A stretch of 64,000 nucleotides of DNA from Acidobacteriaceae bacterium (GCA_003139095.1 PLHW01000026.1:166163-230162), one strand, 5' to 3'; positions 34,253 through 44,449 are shown, counted from the first letter of the stretch. Notes: generated by a model not told the origin, from the sequence alone. A program made the numbers and translations.

Positions 34253-35589
34253 CGGGCCACCGCTTGCCGCGCCGGTTGCGCCGCGGACTCGCAAGCCACC
34301 ACCGTACTCCACTCAACTTCCGGGTTTGCTCCCAATGCGGCCTCCCAATTCACTCCGAGCTTCTCCGCCACGCGAATCGCCGAATTCAGCCCGTCTTCGT
34401 GAAAGCCGTAGAACCAGTACGCGCCGCAGAAGTGGGTGCGGTTGCGGCCGCTGATCTCCCGCCACCGCATCTGGGCTCGCACCGCTTCCAACGTATAAAG
34501 AGGATGGAAGTAGGTCATCTGGCGCAGGATGCGTTGCTCATCCACGGATTGCGTGTCGTTCAGCGTCACGCAATAATCTTCCCGCGTGGGCAGGTTTTGC
34601 AAACGGTTCATGTGATAGGTGAGCGTGGCCGCTCGTCGCCGCGTGCCGAGATGATAGTTCCACGACGCGCGCGCGCCCGGGCGCCGGGGCAGCAAGCGTG
34701 AATCGGTATGCAGCACAGTCTCATTGCGGCTGGTGCGAAAACTGTTCAGCACCTGCCGTTCGAGGGGCGAAGCGTCCATGAGCAACTGCAACGCTTGCGG
34801 CGCGTGGCAGGCGAATACGACTTCGTCGAAATACTCCGCCGGACGGTCGTCAAAACCAATTTCGATTCCTGCCGCGGTGCGCGTCACGCCGTCGATCCTC
34901 GCTCCCAGACGAATGCGTTCGCGGTAAGGCGCAGTCAACGGCGCAATGTAGACGCTGCTTCCACCTTGCAGCGCATACCATTGCGGCGCCGTCGTCAATC
35001 GCAGCAACCCGTGATTTTCCAGAAAGCGAACCAAGGTGAATGCCGGGAAGTTCTCGATCTCCTCGGGCGAAGTCGACCAGACGGCGGCTGCCATCGGTTG
35101 CAGATAGTAGCGCGTGAAGTCGCCGTGAAAGCGTTGCGCGTGCAGGTAGTCGCGAAGTGTAAGGTCTGCGTTCGCGGGATCGAGTAGAAGCTTGCGCGCC
35201 TCGCGGTTGAAGCGCACGATCTCTGCCAGAAAGCGGTAGTGGCCGACGCGATACCAGTTGCGGCGGGCAGCGAAAAAACCGCCGAGGCCGCGGCTGCTGT
35301 ATTCGAAGCCGGTTTCGCGGCAGGAGACGCCAAACGACATATCGCTGCCCTGCCGCGCCACTCCCAGCTTTTGCAACAGCCGCACCAGGTTCGGATAGGT
35401 TCGATCGTTATGAACGATGAAACCGGTGTCGATAGGCAAGACGCCGCGGCTGGTTTCAATTTCGTGAGTATGAGTGTGACCGCCAAGCCGCTTCTCTTTT
35501 TCAAACAGCCACACGTCATGCTTCCGGCTGAGCAGGTTAGCGACAGCCATCCCTGCGATTCCCGCGCCAATCACCGCAATTCGGCTCAT
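34249..35589 (-). CDS. FAD-dependent amine-oxidase-like oxidoreductase (COG2907)
   Basis: 446 residues. N-terminal dinucleotide fold MSRIAVIGAGIAGMAVANLL, then EKEKRLGGHTHTHEIE and a C-terminal FAD contact near HFCGAYWFYGFHEDGLNSAI. This NAD/FAD-binding family is consistently linked to Cfa and DUF1365. It may oxidise the modified acyl chain, as suggested for the furan fatty acid dehydrogenase, but the substrate is inferred. Overlaps both neighbours by 4 bases, so expression is tightly coupled. Confidence 0.88.
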   Translation of the reverse strand: MSRIAVIGAGIAGMAVANLLSRKHDVWLFEKEKRLGGHTHTHEIETSRGVLPIDTGFIVHNDRTYPNLVRLLQKLGVARQGSDMSFGVSCRETGFEYSSRGLGGFFAARRNWYRVGHYRFLAEIVRFNREARKLLLDPANADLTLRDYLHAQRFHGDFTRYYLQPMAAAVWSTSPEEIENFPAFTLVRFLENHGLLRLTTAPQWYALQGGSSVYIAPLTAPYRERIRLGARIDGVTRTAAGIEIGFDDRPAEYFDEVVFACHAPQALQLLMDASPLERQVLNSFRTSRNETVLHTDSRLLPRRPGARASWNYHLGTRRRAATLTYHMNRLQNLPTREDYCVTLNDTQSVDEQRILRQMTYFHPLYTLEAVRAQMRWREISGRNRTHFCGAYWFYGFHEDGLNSAIRVAEKLGVNWEAALGANPEVEWSTVVACESAAQPARQAVAR

Positions 35590-36407
35590 CGCGCCTCACC
35601 TTCGGCCATCGGCATGCGGATGCTTCGCAAATCGCGCGCCACTCCCAGCCCACTCAGCATTCTCAGCAGGTAATAGGTAACGTCCACTTCCCACCAGCAA
35701 ATTCCCTGCCGGCACGCATACATGAATTTGTGGTGATTGTTGTGCCACCCTTCGCCCAGCGTAAGGAGCGCCAGCGCAAAGTTGTTGCGGCTGTCGTCCG
35801 GAGTGTCGAATCGCCGTGATCCCCACAGATGCGCCACCGAATTAATGGTGAACGTGCCGTGAAACAAAAGGACAGTCGACGCCACAAACCCCCAGACGAA
35901 AGCACCCCACCCGCCAGCCAGCAGAAGCACGCCGCCTAAAATGACTGGTGGCACAAGATAGTGCCGGTCAAGCCAGCGCAATTCGGGGAACTTCGCGAAG
36001 TCTTTGATGAGCGCGGGATCGTACTCGTCATATTCGTTGGAGAGCACCCACCCCACGTGAGCCCACCAGAAGCCGCGCCGGCCAGGCGAATGAATATCGC
36101 GCTCGCCATCGGCGTTGCGGTGATGCACGCGATGATGCGCGGCCCACCACAGAACGCCTTTCTGCCCGGACGCCTCGGCGAGGAATGCCAGCACGAACTG
36201 CCAGCACCGCCCCAGTTTGTAGGTGCGGTGGCTGAAATAGCGGTGGTAACCCGCTGTAACGCCAAACATGCGCACGCCATACATCGCCAGCAGGAGCCAC
36301 ACCCAGTCCCACCGGAGCGGCAAAAAAAACACGCCTGCGCAGCCGACGTGCAAAAGCACGAAGGGAACTACCGTCCCGAAGCTGTAGTGGTGCAGTCTCT
36401 CGATCAC
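35586..36407 (-). CDS. Acyl-CoA/acyl-lipid desaturase
   Basis: 273 residues, multi-pass membrane di-iron enzyme. All three His boxes are present: HRYFSH (55-60), HRVHH (92-96) and GEGWHNNHHKF (His 222, 225, 226). It introduces a double bond (commonly delta-9) into fatty acyl chains, supplying the substrate for the Cfa-type enzyme in the same operon. First gene of the operon; its promoter region faces the divergent carH-like gene 180 bp away. The stop overlaps the next start as ATGA. Confidence 0.95.
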   Translation of the reverse strand: MIERLHHYSFGTVVPFVLLHVGCAGVFFLPLRWDWVWLLLAMYGVRMFGVTAGYHRYFSHRTYKLGRCWQFVLAFLAEASGQKGVLWWAAHHRVHHRNADGERDIHSPGRRGFWWAHVGWVLSNEYDEYDPALIKDFAKFPELRWLDRHYLVPPVILGGVLLLAGGWGAFVWGFVASTVLLFHGTFTINSVAHLWGSRRFDTPDDSRNNFALALLTLGEGWHNNHHKFMYACRQGICWWEVDVTYYLLRMLSGLGVARDLRSIRMPMAEGEAR

Positions 36408-36500
36408 AGTGCTTTCTTGGCTTGCCTCGGATTTCCGCTTAACGACGGGAACCTCTATCAGTCAGTACGGTCGCAGGCAGGGGGCCGGATTGCTGATTCT

Positions 36501-36579
36501 TTTGTATCAACCGATATTTTATTTGTCAATGCTTTGTCCATGATATTTATTTGACACAGTTGGCCGCGACTGCTACCAT
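36501..36579. promoter_or_regulatory. Back-to-back promoters between desaturase operon and carH-like gene
   Basis: Minus strand: TTGACA (36529-36524), 17-bp spacer, TACAAA (36506-36501) for the desaturase operon. Plus strand: TTGACA (36551-36556), 17-bp spacer, TACCAT (36574-36579) for the regulator. A direct repeat GATATTT(T)ATTTG starts at 36513 and 36542, overlapping both -35 regions, and TTGTATCAA lies at 36502-36510; these are candidate CarH/MerR contact sites. Confidence 0.55.
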
Positions 36580-36587
36580 CATGTCGA

Positions 36588-37505
36588 ATGTCCGAGTTTT
36601 ATCCGATCGCCGCAGCCGCCCACCTCACAGGAATTTCGCTCGACACGTTGCGGGCGTGGGAGCGCCGCTACCAGGCGGTGGTTCCGAAGCGCGCCGGCCG
36701 CGGGCGGCTCTATTCCGAGGAGCAAATCCAGAGGCTGGTCCTGTTGCGGCGCGCGCTTGCGCAGGGGCACTCCATTGGACAAGTGGCCACGCTCGCGGAC
36801 CGGCAACTGCGGCACATGCTGGAAAAAAGTTCTTCATTTGCCGGGGAAAAGCCAGCCGCGAGAGCGCGCGCCTCGGAGGACATTCTCATCCCGGTTTGGC
36901 GCGCCCTCGAACGCTTCGATACCGAGGCGACGCATCGCGAAATCAATCGCCTGGCCGTGGCCATCGCACTTCCGACGGACTTCGTTTATCAGGTTGCGCT
37001 GCCGCTTATGCGCAGAGTGGGTAAGCTGTGGCATGAAGGCAAGTGCAGCGTTGCCCAGGAGCACATCCTGACGCGGCATCTCGCATCGGTGCTAACCTCA
37101 TTCATCCGAGCGTATTCGCGTACGAACACGGCGGCGCGCGTGCTGATCGCCTCGCCGAGCAATGAGCGCCACGAGTTTCCGATTCTGACGGCGGCCATGC
37201 TGACTGCGGCCGCTGGCCTCGGCGTGATTTACGTGGGAGCGGACTTGCCCGCGCCCGACATCGTGCTGGCAGCACGAAAAACAAATGCGGACGTGATTTT
37301 GCTCGGTCTTTCAACCCCGCCCGATCCGAACACTCTGGGGGAACTGCATTACGTCGAACGCAAGGCGCCGCGCCGCACCGCGCTCTGGCTGGGCGGCGCT
37401 CCCGAACTGAATCTGAAGAAGGCAACCGGAAATTCCCGCTGGCGGTTGCTCCAGGATTTTTCTGCGCTGGAACGGCAACTAAGGGCGCTGGTGGCGCGGT
37501 CCTAG
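36588..37505 (+). CDS. carH: CarH/LitR-like B12-binding MerR-family photoreceptor regulator
   Basis: 305 residues. N-terminal MerR helix-turn-helix (about 4-72) with LTGISLDTLRAWERRYQ; a four-helix cobalamin-cap domain (95-175) carrying Trp148-x9-Glu158-His159, the Wx9EH signature of light-sensing CarH/LitR; and a Rossmann B12-binding domain where His195 in SNERHEFPIL is the likely lower axial ligand. Known members repress in the dark with adenosylcobalamin and release DNA on light exposure. The predicted -10 lies only about 9 bases before the ATG and no ribosome site is seen, so the mRNA may be leaderless. It is divergent from the desaturase operon. Confidence 0.9.
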   Translation: MSEFYPIAAAAHLTGISLDTLRAWERRYQAVVPKRAGRGRLYSEEQIQRLVLLRRALAQGHSIGQVATLADRQLRHMLEKSSSFAGEKPAARARASEDILIPVWRALERFDTEATHREINRLAVAIALPTDFVYQVALPLMRRVGKLWHEGKCSVAQEHILTRHLASVLTSFIRAYSRTNTAARVLIASPSNERHEFPILTAAMLTAAAGLGVIYVGADLPAPDIVLAARKTNADVILLGLSTPPDPNTLGELHYVERKAPRRTALWLGGAPELNLKKATGNSRWRLLQDFSALERQLRALVARS

Positions 37506-37591
37506 CGGACCGCACCGAATCTGAAACGGCATTCACAACGTATTCTAAGGTTAGAGCAAGAGCTGATTATGAAACCGATTTCTAAAGCATC

Positions 37592-38116
37592 ATGAAACCA
37601 GGCTTTTTCCATCGCCGCGTGGTCGCCCCCATCGTCGCACTTCTGACTCAGGGGATTACACCGGGGAAGATCGCGTTGAGCCTGGCTTTTGGGATTACGC
37701 TGGGCGTCTTTCCCGTGCTGGGCACGACCACGCTCCTGTGCGTGGCGGCGGCATTGATGTTCGGGCTGAACCTGCCCGCCATCCAGTTAGTGAATTGGCT
37801 GATCTATCCTTTGCAACTGATCTTACTGCTGCCGTTCATGCGCCTGGGCGAGCGATCGTTTCGCGCGTCGCCTCTGCAATTTTCTCGGGCGCAGATCGTA
37901 GCGATCGCTCACGGAGACCTGCGGCACGCGGTGACGTCCCTGTGGCGGGTGGAAGCGCACGCGATGCTGGGATGGCTCTTGATTGGCCCACCCGCGATTC
38001 TCCTTCTTTATTTCGTGTTGTCGCGCGTGCTGCGTCAAATGGCATCGTCCGGAATGCGTAGCGTCAACGCCGAGATCGAAAATGGAAACGTCACAAACTC
38101 GGTTGTTGCCAGGTAA
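37592..38116 (+). CDS. DUF2062 membrane protein
   Basis: 174 residues with about three transmembrane segments. The DUF2062 pattern is visible in ITPGKIALSLAFGITLGVFP, VLGTTTLL and LNLPAIQLVNWLIYPLQ. Family function is not established. It follows the carH-like gene by 86 bases on the same strand and may be co-transcribed with it. Its last 20 residues are hydrophilic and unconserved in appearance. Confidence 0.78.
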   Translation: MKPGFFHRRVVAPIVALLTQGITPGKIALSLAFGITLGVFPVLGTTTLLCVAAALMFGLNLPAIQLVNWLIYPLQLILLLPFMRLGERSFRASPLQFSRAQIVAIAHGDLRHAVTSLWRVEAHAMLGWLLIGPPAILLLYFVLSRVLRQMASSGMRSVNAEIENGNVTNSVVAR

Positions 38117-38300
38117 GGGGTGCGCCTCACCGTGAGCAGCGCCAAACCTGCGTTCTGCCCGGGAAGCAAGAATTTAAGAGTCTGTTGCACTCCCGCGCAA
38201 ACCGAGGCCAATCGGGAGAGTCTCTTGTCATTGCTCGTCTATTTATTCAAAGCGGAAACTGTATCGCCTGCTCGTCCGCAGGAATCTTAGTGGGAACGCT

Positions 38301-38696
38301 ATGTTAAAACTCTATTTCATTGCACTCCCGGTTTTCTTTGTGCTGGATATGATCTGGCTCGGCGTAGCGGCGAAGAATTTCTACGCCAAACACATGGGAT
38401 TTCTGATGAAGGCCAACGTGAATTGGGCGGCCGCCGTCCTTTTCTATGCTCTCTTCGTCCTGGGATTGGTGATCTTCGTCATAGCCCCCGCCCTCGATAA
38501 AGGTTCATGGGAGCGCGCACTCCTCTTCGGCGCATTTTTCGGCCTCATCACCTATGCGACGTACGACCTCACCAATCTCGCTGTGCTCAAGGATTGGCCG
38601 CTTCTGCTCTCCGTCGTCGATCTCGCCTGGGGAACGGTATTGGCGGCTTCTGTCTCGCTCGTGACCTACTTCATTGCAGCCAAACTCGGCCCATGA
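38301..38696 (+). CDS. DUF2177 membrane protein
   Basis: 131 residues, four transmembrane helices. [17 protein letters not shown] near the start and [17 protein letters not shown] are typical of the family. DUF2177 genes are often found with DUF1295, COG2907 and Cfa near LitR/CarH regulators. Its stop overlaps the next start as ATGA. The 184-bp spacer before it may hold its own promoter, but I see no strong hexamers. Confidence 0.85.
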   Translation: MLKLYFIALPVFFVLDMIWLGVAAKNFYAKHMGFLMKANVNWAAAVLFYALFVLGLVIFVIAPALDKGSWERALLFGAFFGLITYATYDLTNLAVLKDWPLLLSVVDLAWGTVLAASVSLVTYFIAAKLGP

Positions 38697-39460
38697 GCTA
38701 CTACCGAACATTGGCATTGCTTCTCTCGGCCTACATGAGCCTGTGGTTCCTCATCTCACTCGTCAGAAAAAGGAACGATGTGGCCGACGTGGCGTGGGGT
38801 CTGGGTTTCGTCCTGCTTGCATGGACGTCTTTCTTCTTATCCTCAGCCCGTGAACCACGCGGCATTCTGGTCGGCGTTTTGGTCAGCGCGTGGGGCCTCC
38901 GCCTGGCCTGGCACATTGCTGCTCGGCATCGAGGAAAAGCGGAAGACTACCGCTACCTGGCTTGGCGACAAGAATGGGGAAAGTGGTTTTATCTGCGTTC
39001 CTTTGCGCAGGTCTATCTGCTGCAAGGCGCGTGCTTATTTTTCACCTCGCTGCCGGTGCTGATCGTCAATCACAGCGCGAGCGGGAGCTTCGGTGTGGTC
39101 AACGGAATCGGCGATTGTCTCTGGCTGATCGGCTTCCTCTTCGAGTTGGTGGGCGACGCGGAACTGGCGCGCTTCGTGAAAGATCCGCGCAACTGCGGCA
39201 AGATTCTCCAGAGCGGACTCTGGCGTTACACGCGCCACCCCAATTATTTCGGAGAAGTGGCGATGTGGTGGGGGATCTGGCTGATCGCGATGGGCGTTCC
39301 GGGCGCCTGGTTTGGCGTGATCGGTCCGGTCACCATCACTATCCTGATCCTGAAGGTCTCAGGGATTCCGATGCTGGAAAAAAAGATGGCGCAGAATCCC
39401 GAGTTCGCGGACTATGCCAGAAGGACAAGCGTATTCCTGCCGTGGTTCCCAAAGAAATAA
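38693..39460 (+). CDS. DUF1295 (steroid 5-alpha-reductase/ICMT-like) membrane protein
   Basis: 255 residues, about six to seven transmembrane helices. The C-terminal [23 protein letters not shown] is the family signature shared with isoprenylcysteine methyltransferase and steroid reductases, which bind SAM or NADPH. The ATG at 38693 overlaps the DUF2177 stop, so the two are coupled. In this setting a role in altering membrane lipids is plausible; the reaction is unknown. Confidence 0.88.
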   Translation: MSYYRTLALLLSAYMSLWFLISLVRKRNDVADVAWGLGFVLLAWTSFFLSSAREPRGILVGVLVSAWGLRLAWHIAARHRGKAEDYRYLAWRQEWGKWFYLRSFAQVYLLQGACLFFTSLPVLIVNHSASGSFGVVNGIGDCLWLIGFLFELVGDAELARFVKDPRNCGKILQSGLWRYTRHPNYFGEVAMWWGIWLIAMGVPGAWFGVIGPVTITILILKVSGIPMLEKKMAQNPEFADYARRTSVFLPWFPKK

Positions 39461-39532
39461 CCGGCTTGCGGGCGGGAGCCCGCTGTCGAGATCCCGAGCA
39501 AAACCGAGGAACCCAGCGTCGAACTGATAGAT

Positions 39533-39962
39533 GGCAGCCGGACCTGTAAGCCGAATTCTGTCTGCAACAAGAATGCTGCAGGACGATCATTCCTCTCGAC
39601 CGCGCATTACTGCGCGGCTCTAGCGACCTACCCGGAGGTTATGGCGCACCGAGCCGGCACGCGTTCCGCTCTTCTGGAACTCCCTCCCTATTTGGTCTTG
39701 CTCCGTGTGGGGTTTGCCCTGCCCGCACGATTACTCGCACGGCGGTGCGCTCTTACCGCACCTTTTCACCCTTACCGGAACCTCGCGGCCCCGGCGGTAT
39801 GTTCTCTGTGGCACTTGCCGTCCAACCGGCTTAAACCGGCCGTCCCGGACGTTATCCGGCACACTGCTCTGCGGAGTTCGGACTTTCCTCTGCCTCGGCC
39901 CATCGGCACGCCCAAAAGCGCGCCGGCCAGCCTTGCGACAGCGATCGTCCGGTCCGGCTGCC
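39533..39962 (-). ncRNA. rnpB: RNase P RNA, type A
   Basis: Catalytic RNA of RNase P. The universally conserved 5' core GAGGAAAGTCCGAACTCC is readable on the minus strand near 39895-39880, and the 3' part ends with ACAGAATTCGGCTTACAGG. The first and last 12 bases (GGCAGCCGGACC and GGTCCGGCTGCC) are exact complements and form helix P1, which sets the ends. About 430 nt, normal for type A. Short open frames across this region are artefacts. Confidence 0.94.
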
Positions 39963-39971
39963 AACCATTTC

Positions 39972-40003
39972 ATTATAGTGCACAGGATATTGCACAGGCG
40001 TCA
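39972..40003 (-). promoter_or_regulatory. rnpB promoter with 12-bp direct repeat
   Basis: A perfect TATAAT on the minus strand (39977-39972) lies about 9 nt before the predicted 5' end of RNase P RNA. Just upstream, CCTGTGCAATAT and CCTGTGCACTAT form a 12-bp near-direct repeat that runs into the -10. No consensus -35 is seen. Confidence 0.55.
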
Positions 40004-40038
40004 TCCATCCGAGGGCGCGGGTGTACCGCTCGTCGCGA

Positions 40039-40458
40039 TCAAGCCATATCCTTCGGAGCAAACAGGAACGCATACGCCATCAGCGCCGCTCCCACCAGCA
40101 GCGGAATCGTGCCCATCAAATACGCCGGTTCCTCATGTTCCACCCCGTGCAGAAATATCATCATGCCAATCCCGACCGCTGCCGTAATCAGCCCGCCGAG
40201 CTTCATGCCCTCCACTCGCCGGCGGCGAGCGCCCCTGGTTTGCTCCTGAAGATAGGCGAGCGCGGCCGTGGATCCCTCGCCCGAACTCTCGGCAATTTTC
40301 TTCAGTGTCTCGGCCGTGTAATAGGCCTCCCGCTCTTTCCGCCGCGCATCCGACCACGATGCCACCGCCAGAAAAGAGAACAGGGCGATCGAACCGATAA
40401 TCGGTACCAACATCCCCGCCAGTGGGACCATATTTCCGCCCTCAAAATCGATGCTCAT
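40039..40458 (-). CDS. Small membrane protein (about 139 aa), possible DUF6249-like
   Basis: 139 residues from an ATG at 40458 with GGAGG six bases upstream. A hydrophobic helix near the N-terminus (AGMLVPIIGSIALFSFLAVAS), a charged helical middle (WSDARRKEREAYYTAETLKK) and two further helices at the C-terminus. The layout resembles proteins that accompany ECF sigma factors, and it is divergent from one with 143 bp between. Function unknown. Confidence 0.65.
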   Translation of the reverse strand: MSIDFEGGNMVPLAGMLVPIIGSIALFSFLAVASWSDARRKEREAYYTAETLKKIAESSGEGSTAALAYLQEQTRGARRRRVEGMKLGGLITAAVGIGMMIFLHGVEHEEPAYLMGTIPLLVGAALMAYAFLFAPKDMA

Positions 40459-40601
40459 AAACCACCTCCCGAAATTCCTGCCTGCACTGGGTACGACCGC
40501 GAGCCTCGCGCCGCGGTTGCATTTTTTAAGCGATTCTTCCAGCCCAAAATAATGCAACCGCCGCCGCCCTGGATTTGTCGTACCCTTTAGCCGGGCAATC
40601 C

Positions 40602-41165
40602 ATGAGCGCAGCCGACGACCAAGCCGCAATCGACCGAGTTCTGGCGGGCGACATCTCCGCCTTCGAGCAGATCGTCCACCGCTGGCAGTCCCCGCTCATC
40701 AATCTTGCGTACCGCTTCTGCCGCGACCGCGGCCGCGCCGAAGAGATGGCGCAGGAAGCCTTTCTTCGCGCCTATCGCGGGCTCAAGCAGTGGCGCAGAG
40801 AGGCGGCGTTTTCCACCTGGCTGTTTGCCCTCGCCGCGAATTTCTATCGCTCCGAACTGCGCCGCATTCCCGCGCACAACATTTCCATCGACGACATCCA
40901 CGAGCCCGCCGACCCGCGCGCCTCCGACGGTGGTCTCGAAGACGACGACCGCGATCGCGCCGTCCGCCGCGCCGTTCAAGCCTTGCCCGAGAAATATCGC
41001 GAGGCGCTCATCCTTTTCTATTTTCACGAAATGGATGTGCCAGCCGCGGCCCGCACCCTCGGCCTGCCGGAAGGAACTTTCAAAGCGCGCCTCTTTCGCG
41101 GACGCGAAATCTTGCGCGGCAAGCTACCGCAATTGCTGGCCATGCCGCAATTGAAGGAGGCGTGA
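40602..41165 (+). CDS. ECF-family RNA polymerase sigma factor
   Basis: 187 residues. Sigma-2 region about 10-85 (FEQIVHRWQSPLINLAYRFC, RAEEMAQEAFLRAYRGL) and sigma-4 region about 120-178 (LPEKYREALILFYFHEMDVP, EGTFKARLFRGREILR). The ATG at 40602 is used because sigma-2 then begins normally; the upstream in-frame TTG would add nine non-conserved residues. Its stop shares a base with the next ATG (TGATG), pairing it with a putative anti-sigma factor. Confidence 0.93.
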   Translation: MSAADDQAAIDRVLAGDISAFEQIVHRWQSPLINLAYRFCRDRGRAEEMAQEAFLRAYRGLKQWRREAAFSTWLFALAANFYRSELRRIPAHNISIDDIHEPADPRASDGGLEDDDRDRAVRRAVQALPEKYREALILFYFHEMDVPAAARTLGLPEGTFKARLFRGREILRGKLPQLLAMPQLKEA

Positions 41166-41578
41166 TGCACAACGAAAGCCCAAACGCGGGAGAAAGCTCC
41201 ATGACCGAAGCCGAAATCGACCGCATCCTCTCCACCCGCGACGACATCCAGCCCTCCTCGGGCTTCACCGCCGCTGTCATGGAGGCGGTCCGCCGCGAAG
41301 CCTCCGTCCCGCCTCCAATTCCCTTCCCGTGGAAGCGAGCCCTGCCCATCCTCGTACTCGCAGCGTTCGCTTTGGCCCTGGTCGCCGTCGCGGGACTCGC
41401 GGCCATCGTTCAAGCCGGCCGGGGCGCGGTCATCCCGCACGCGGTCTCCTCAATGCCCCCCGTTTCCAATCTCATTCCGGCAGGCTTGGGAGCTGCTCTT
41501 GCCTGGACCGCCGCATCCCTCCTCGGAGCCTACGTCGTCGTAAAGCTCTCCATGCGCTTCGCCGGCGGCACAACATAG
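41165..41578 (+). CDS. Putative anti-sigma factor, membrane-bound
   Basis: 137 residues, overlapping the ECF gene stop by one base. An N-terminal cytoplasmic segment of about 55 residues rich in Glu and Asp (MTEAEIDRILSTRDDIQP) could hold the sigma factor; two hydrophobic helices follow at about 62-85 and 105-125. No zinc-binding HxxxCxxC is seen, so it is not of the ZAS type. Function is inferred mainly from gene order. Confidence 0.6.
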   Translation: MHNESPNAGESSMTEAEIDRILSTRDDIQPSSGFTAAVMEAVRREASVPPPIPFPWKRALPILVLAAFALALVAVAGLAAIVQAGRGAVIPHAVSSMPPVSNLIPAGLGAALAWTAASLLGAYVVVKLSMRFAGGTT

Positions 41579-41687
41579 CTCACACGCATTCAACGTTCCT
41601 GCCTGCGAAGCCTCGAGCCGCAAGCCCTCTCTCAACACGCCCCTCCTGCTAAACTCAATCAAGAGCTTGCCAAGCGAGTTCGCGAAG

Positions 41688-41722
41688 AACTGATAACTGA
41701 TAACTGACAACTGACGACTGAC
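41688..41722 (+). repeat. Heptamer array, five in-phase units of AACTGAY
   Basis: AACTGAT, AACTGAT, AACTGAC, AACTGAC, GACTGAC run without interruption and stop two bases before the permease start codon, so they replace any ribosome site. The rest of the 146-bp spacer shows no gene. Confidence 0.8.
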
Positions 41723-41724
41723 CC

Positions 41725-42957
41725 ATGCACCTCGCTGAAGCCATCAAAATCGCGTCACAGTCGCTCTGGGCCAACAAATTGCGCTCGGCGCTCACCCTGC
41801 TCGGCGTGGTCATCGGAGTCGCCGCCGTCATCGCTGTCGTCACCTTCGTCAACGGCATCAACGGCTATGTCGCCGAAAAAATCTTCAACCTCGGCGCTGA
41901 CGTCTTCATCATCTTCAAGGTTTCCCCCGCCGTCACCAACGTCGAACACTACATCGAAGGCCAAAAGCGCAAAGACCTCACCATGGACGACTATCGCGCC
42001 GTCCGCGAGGGCTGCAAATTATGCGCCAATGTTGGCGCCTACGCCCGCAGCATGACCGGCCACGTCAAGTACGGCGAGCAGGCCCTCAGCGACACCATCG
42101 TGCAGGGTATGACGCCCGCAGTCGCCATCACGCAGGATGCCGATATCCAGTCCGGCCGCATGATCAACGACTCCGACCTCGAGAACAACTCACCCGTCGT
42201 CGTCGTCGGCAACGATATTGTCGACACCCTCATGCCCGGCGTCGATCCCATCGGCAAGGAGATTCGCATCGACGGCTGGATCTACCGCATCATCGGCGTC
42301 GGCAAAAAAAAGGGCAGCACCCTCGGGCAGAGCCTCGATAACTACGCCTTCATTCCCCTCACCTCCTGGTTTAAGCAATACGGCGTCTTCAATTCCAACA
42401 TGCGCATCTCCGCCAAAGCCTTCGGCACCGGTGCCGTCCTCGATGAGGCCATGGACGAGGCTCGCGTGATCGTGCGCGCCCGCCGCCACGATCCCGCAGG
42501 CGGCGCTGACTCCTTCGACATGGAGAACAACAGCAGCCTCCTCAGCATCTGGTCCAATCTCACTGGCACATTTTTTATCGCCATGATCGGCATCGCCGCC
42601 ATCTCCATGGTCGTCGGCGGAATCGTCATCATGAATATCATGCTCGTCTCGGTCACCGAGCGTACCCGCGAGGTCGGCATTCGCAAAGCCATGGGCGCGC
42701 GCCGCTCCGACGTGTTGCTGCAATTTCTCATCGAAGCCGTCATTCTCGCCTTGACCGGCGGCATCATCGGCGTGCTGCTCGGCATCGGCGTGGCCAAAGG
42801 TGTAACCCTCGCCGTCGGCATGCCCTCGGTGATCAAACTCTGGGCAGTGTTCGCCGGCCTGCTCGTCGCCGCCAGCGTCGGAATTTTCTTCGGCGTCTAT
42901 CCGGCAAGAAAGGCCGCAACACTCGATCCAATCGCCGCCCTGCGTTTTGAGATGTAG
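41725..42957 (+). CDS. MacB/FtsX-type ABC transporter permease
   Basis: 410 residues. One transmembrane helix near the N-terminus (LGVVIGVAAVIAVVTF), a large periplasmic MacB_PCD domain, then three helices in an FtsX domain with the conserved [18 protein letters not shown]. These permeases do not form a channel; they transmit ATPase motion to periplasmic substrates such as lipoproteins, peptides or antibiotics. Followed by a paralogue; no ATPase gene is in the window. The start has no recognisable ribosome site. Confidence 0.92.
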   Translation: MHLAEAIKIASQSLWANKLRSALTLLGVVIGVAAVIAVVTFVNGINGYVAEKIFNLGADVFIIFKVSPAVTNVEHYIEGQKRKDLTMDDYRAVREGCKLCANVGAYARSMTGHVKYGEQALSDTIVQGMTPAVAITQDADIQSGRMINDSDLENNSPVVVVGNDIVDTLMPGVDPIGKEIRIDGWIYRIIGVGKKKGSTLGQSLDNYAFIPLTSWFKQYGVFNSNMRISAKAFGTGAVLDEAMDEARVIVRARRHDPAGGADSFDMENNSSLLSIWSNLTGTFFIAMIGIAAISMVVGGIVIMNIMLVSVTERTREVGIRKAMGARRSDVLLQFLIEAVILALTGGIIGVLLGIGVAKGVTLAVGMPSVIKLWAVFAGLLVAASVGIFFGVYPARKAATLDPIAALRFEM

Positions 42958-43060
42958 AGTTGCAAAAGACTTTATAAAGGAGTTTCCTCCGCGCCCTCAG
43001 CGTCCTCCGCGGTTAAAATCTTCGCTGGGAGCTAAAGAGAAAGCAGCCAGGAGTTGAACG

Positions 43061-44320
<1,260 letters not shown>

Positions 44321-44321
44321 C

Positions 44322-44338
44322 GCCGGCGTCTCGCCGGC
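44322..44338. repeat. GCCGGCG/CGCCGGC palindrome, REP-like
   Basis: A perfect 7-bp stem with a TCT loop, one base after the permease stop. It may terminate transcription, but the type recurs with other palindromes nearby and looks like a repetitive extragenic palindrome. Confidence 0.55.
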
Positions 44339-44449
44339 TGTCCGGCGCGTCCTCGCCCCCCGCATTGAAGTCGAACTCGTCCGCCGAGGTCGAAATCGAA
44401 ATTGAAAACAAATTTCACATCTCAGGTTGTTAGACTGTTGCCGCTCATA

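Noticed and set aside
39641..40249. Open frames across the RNase P RNA
   Set aside because: They run antisense to conserved rnpB helices and have no ribosome site or protein character.
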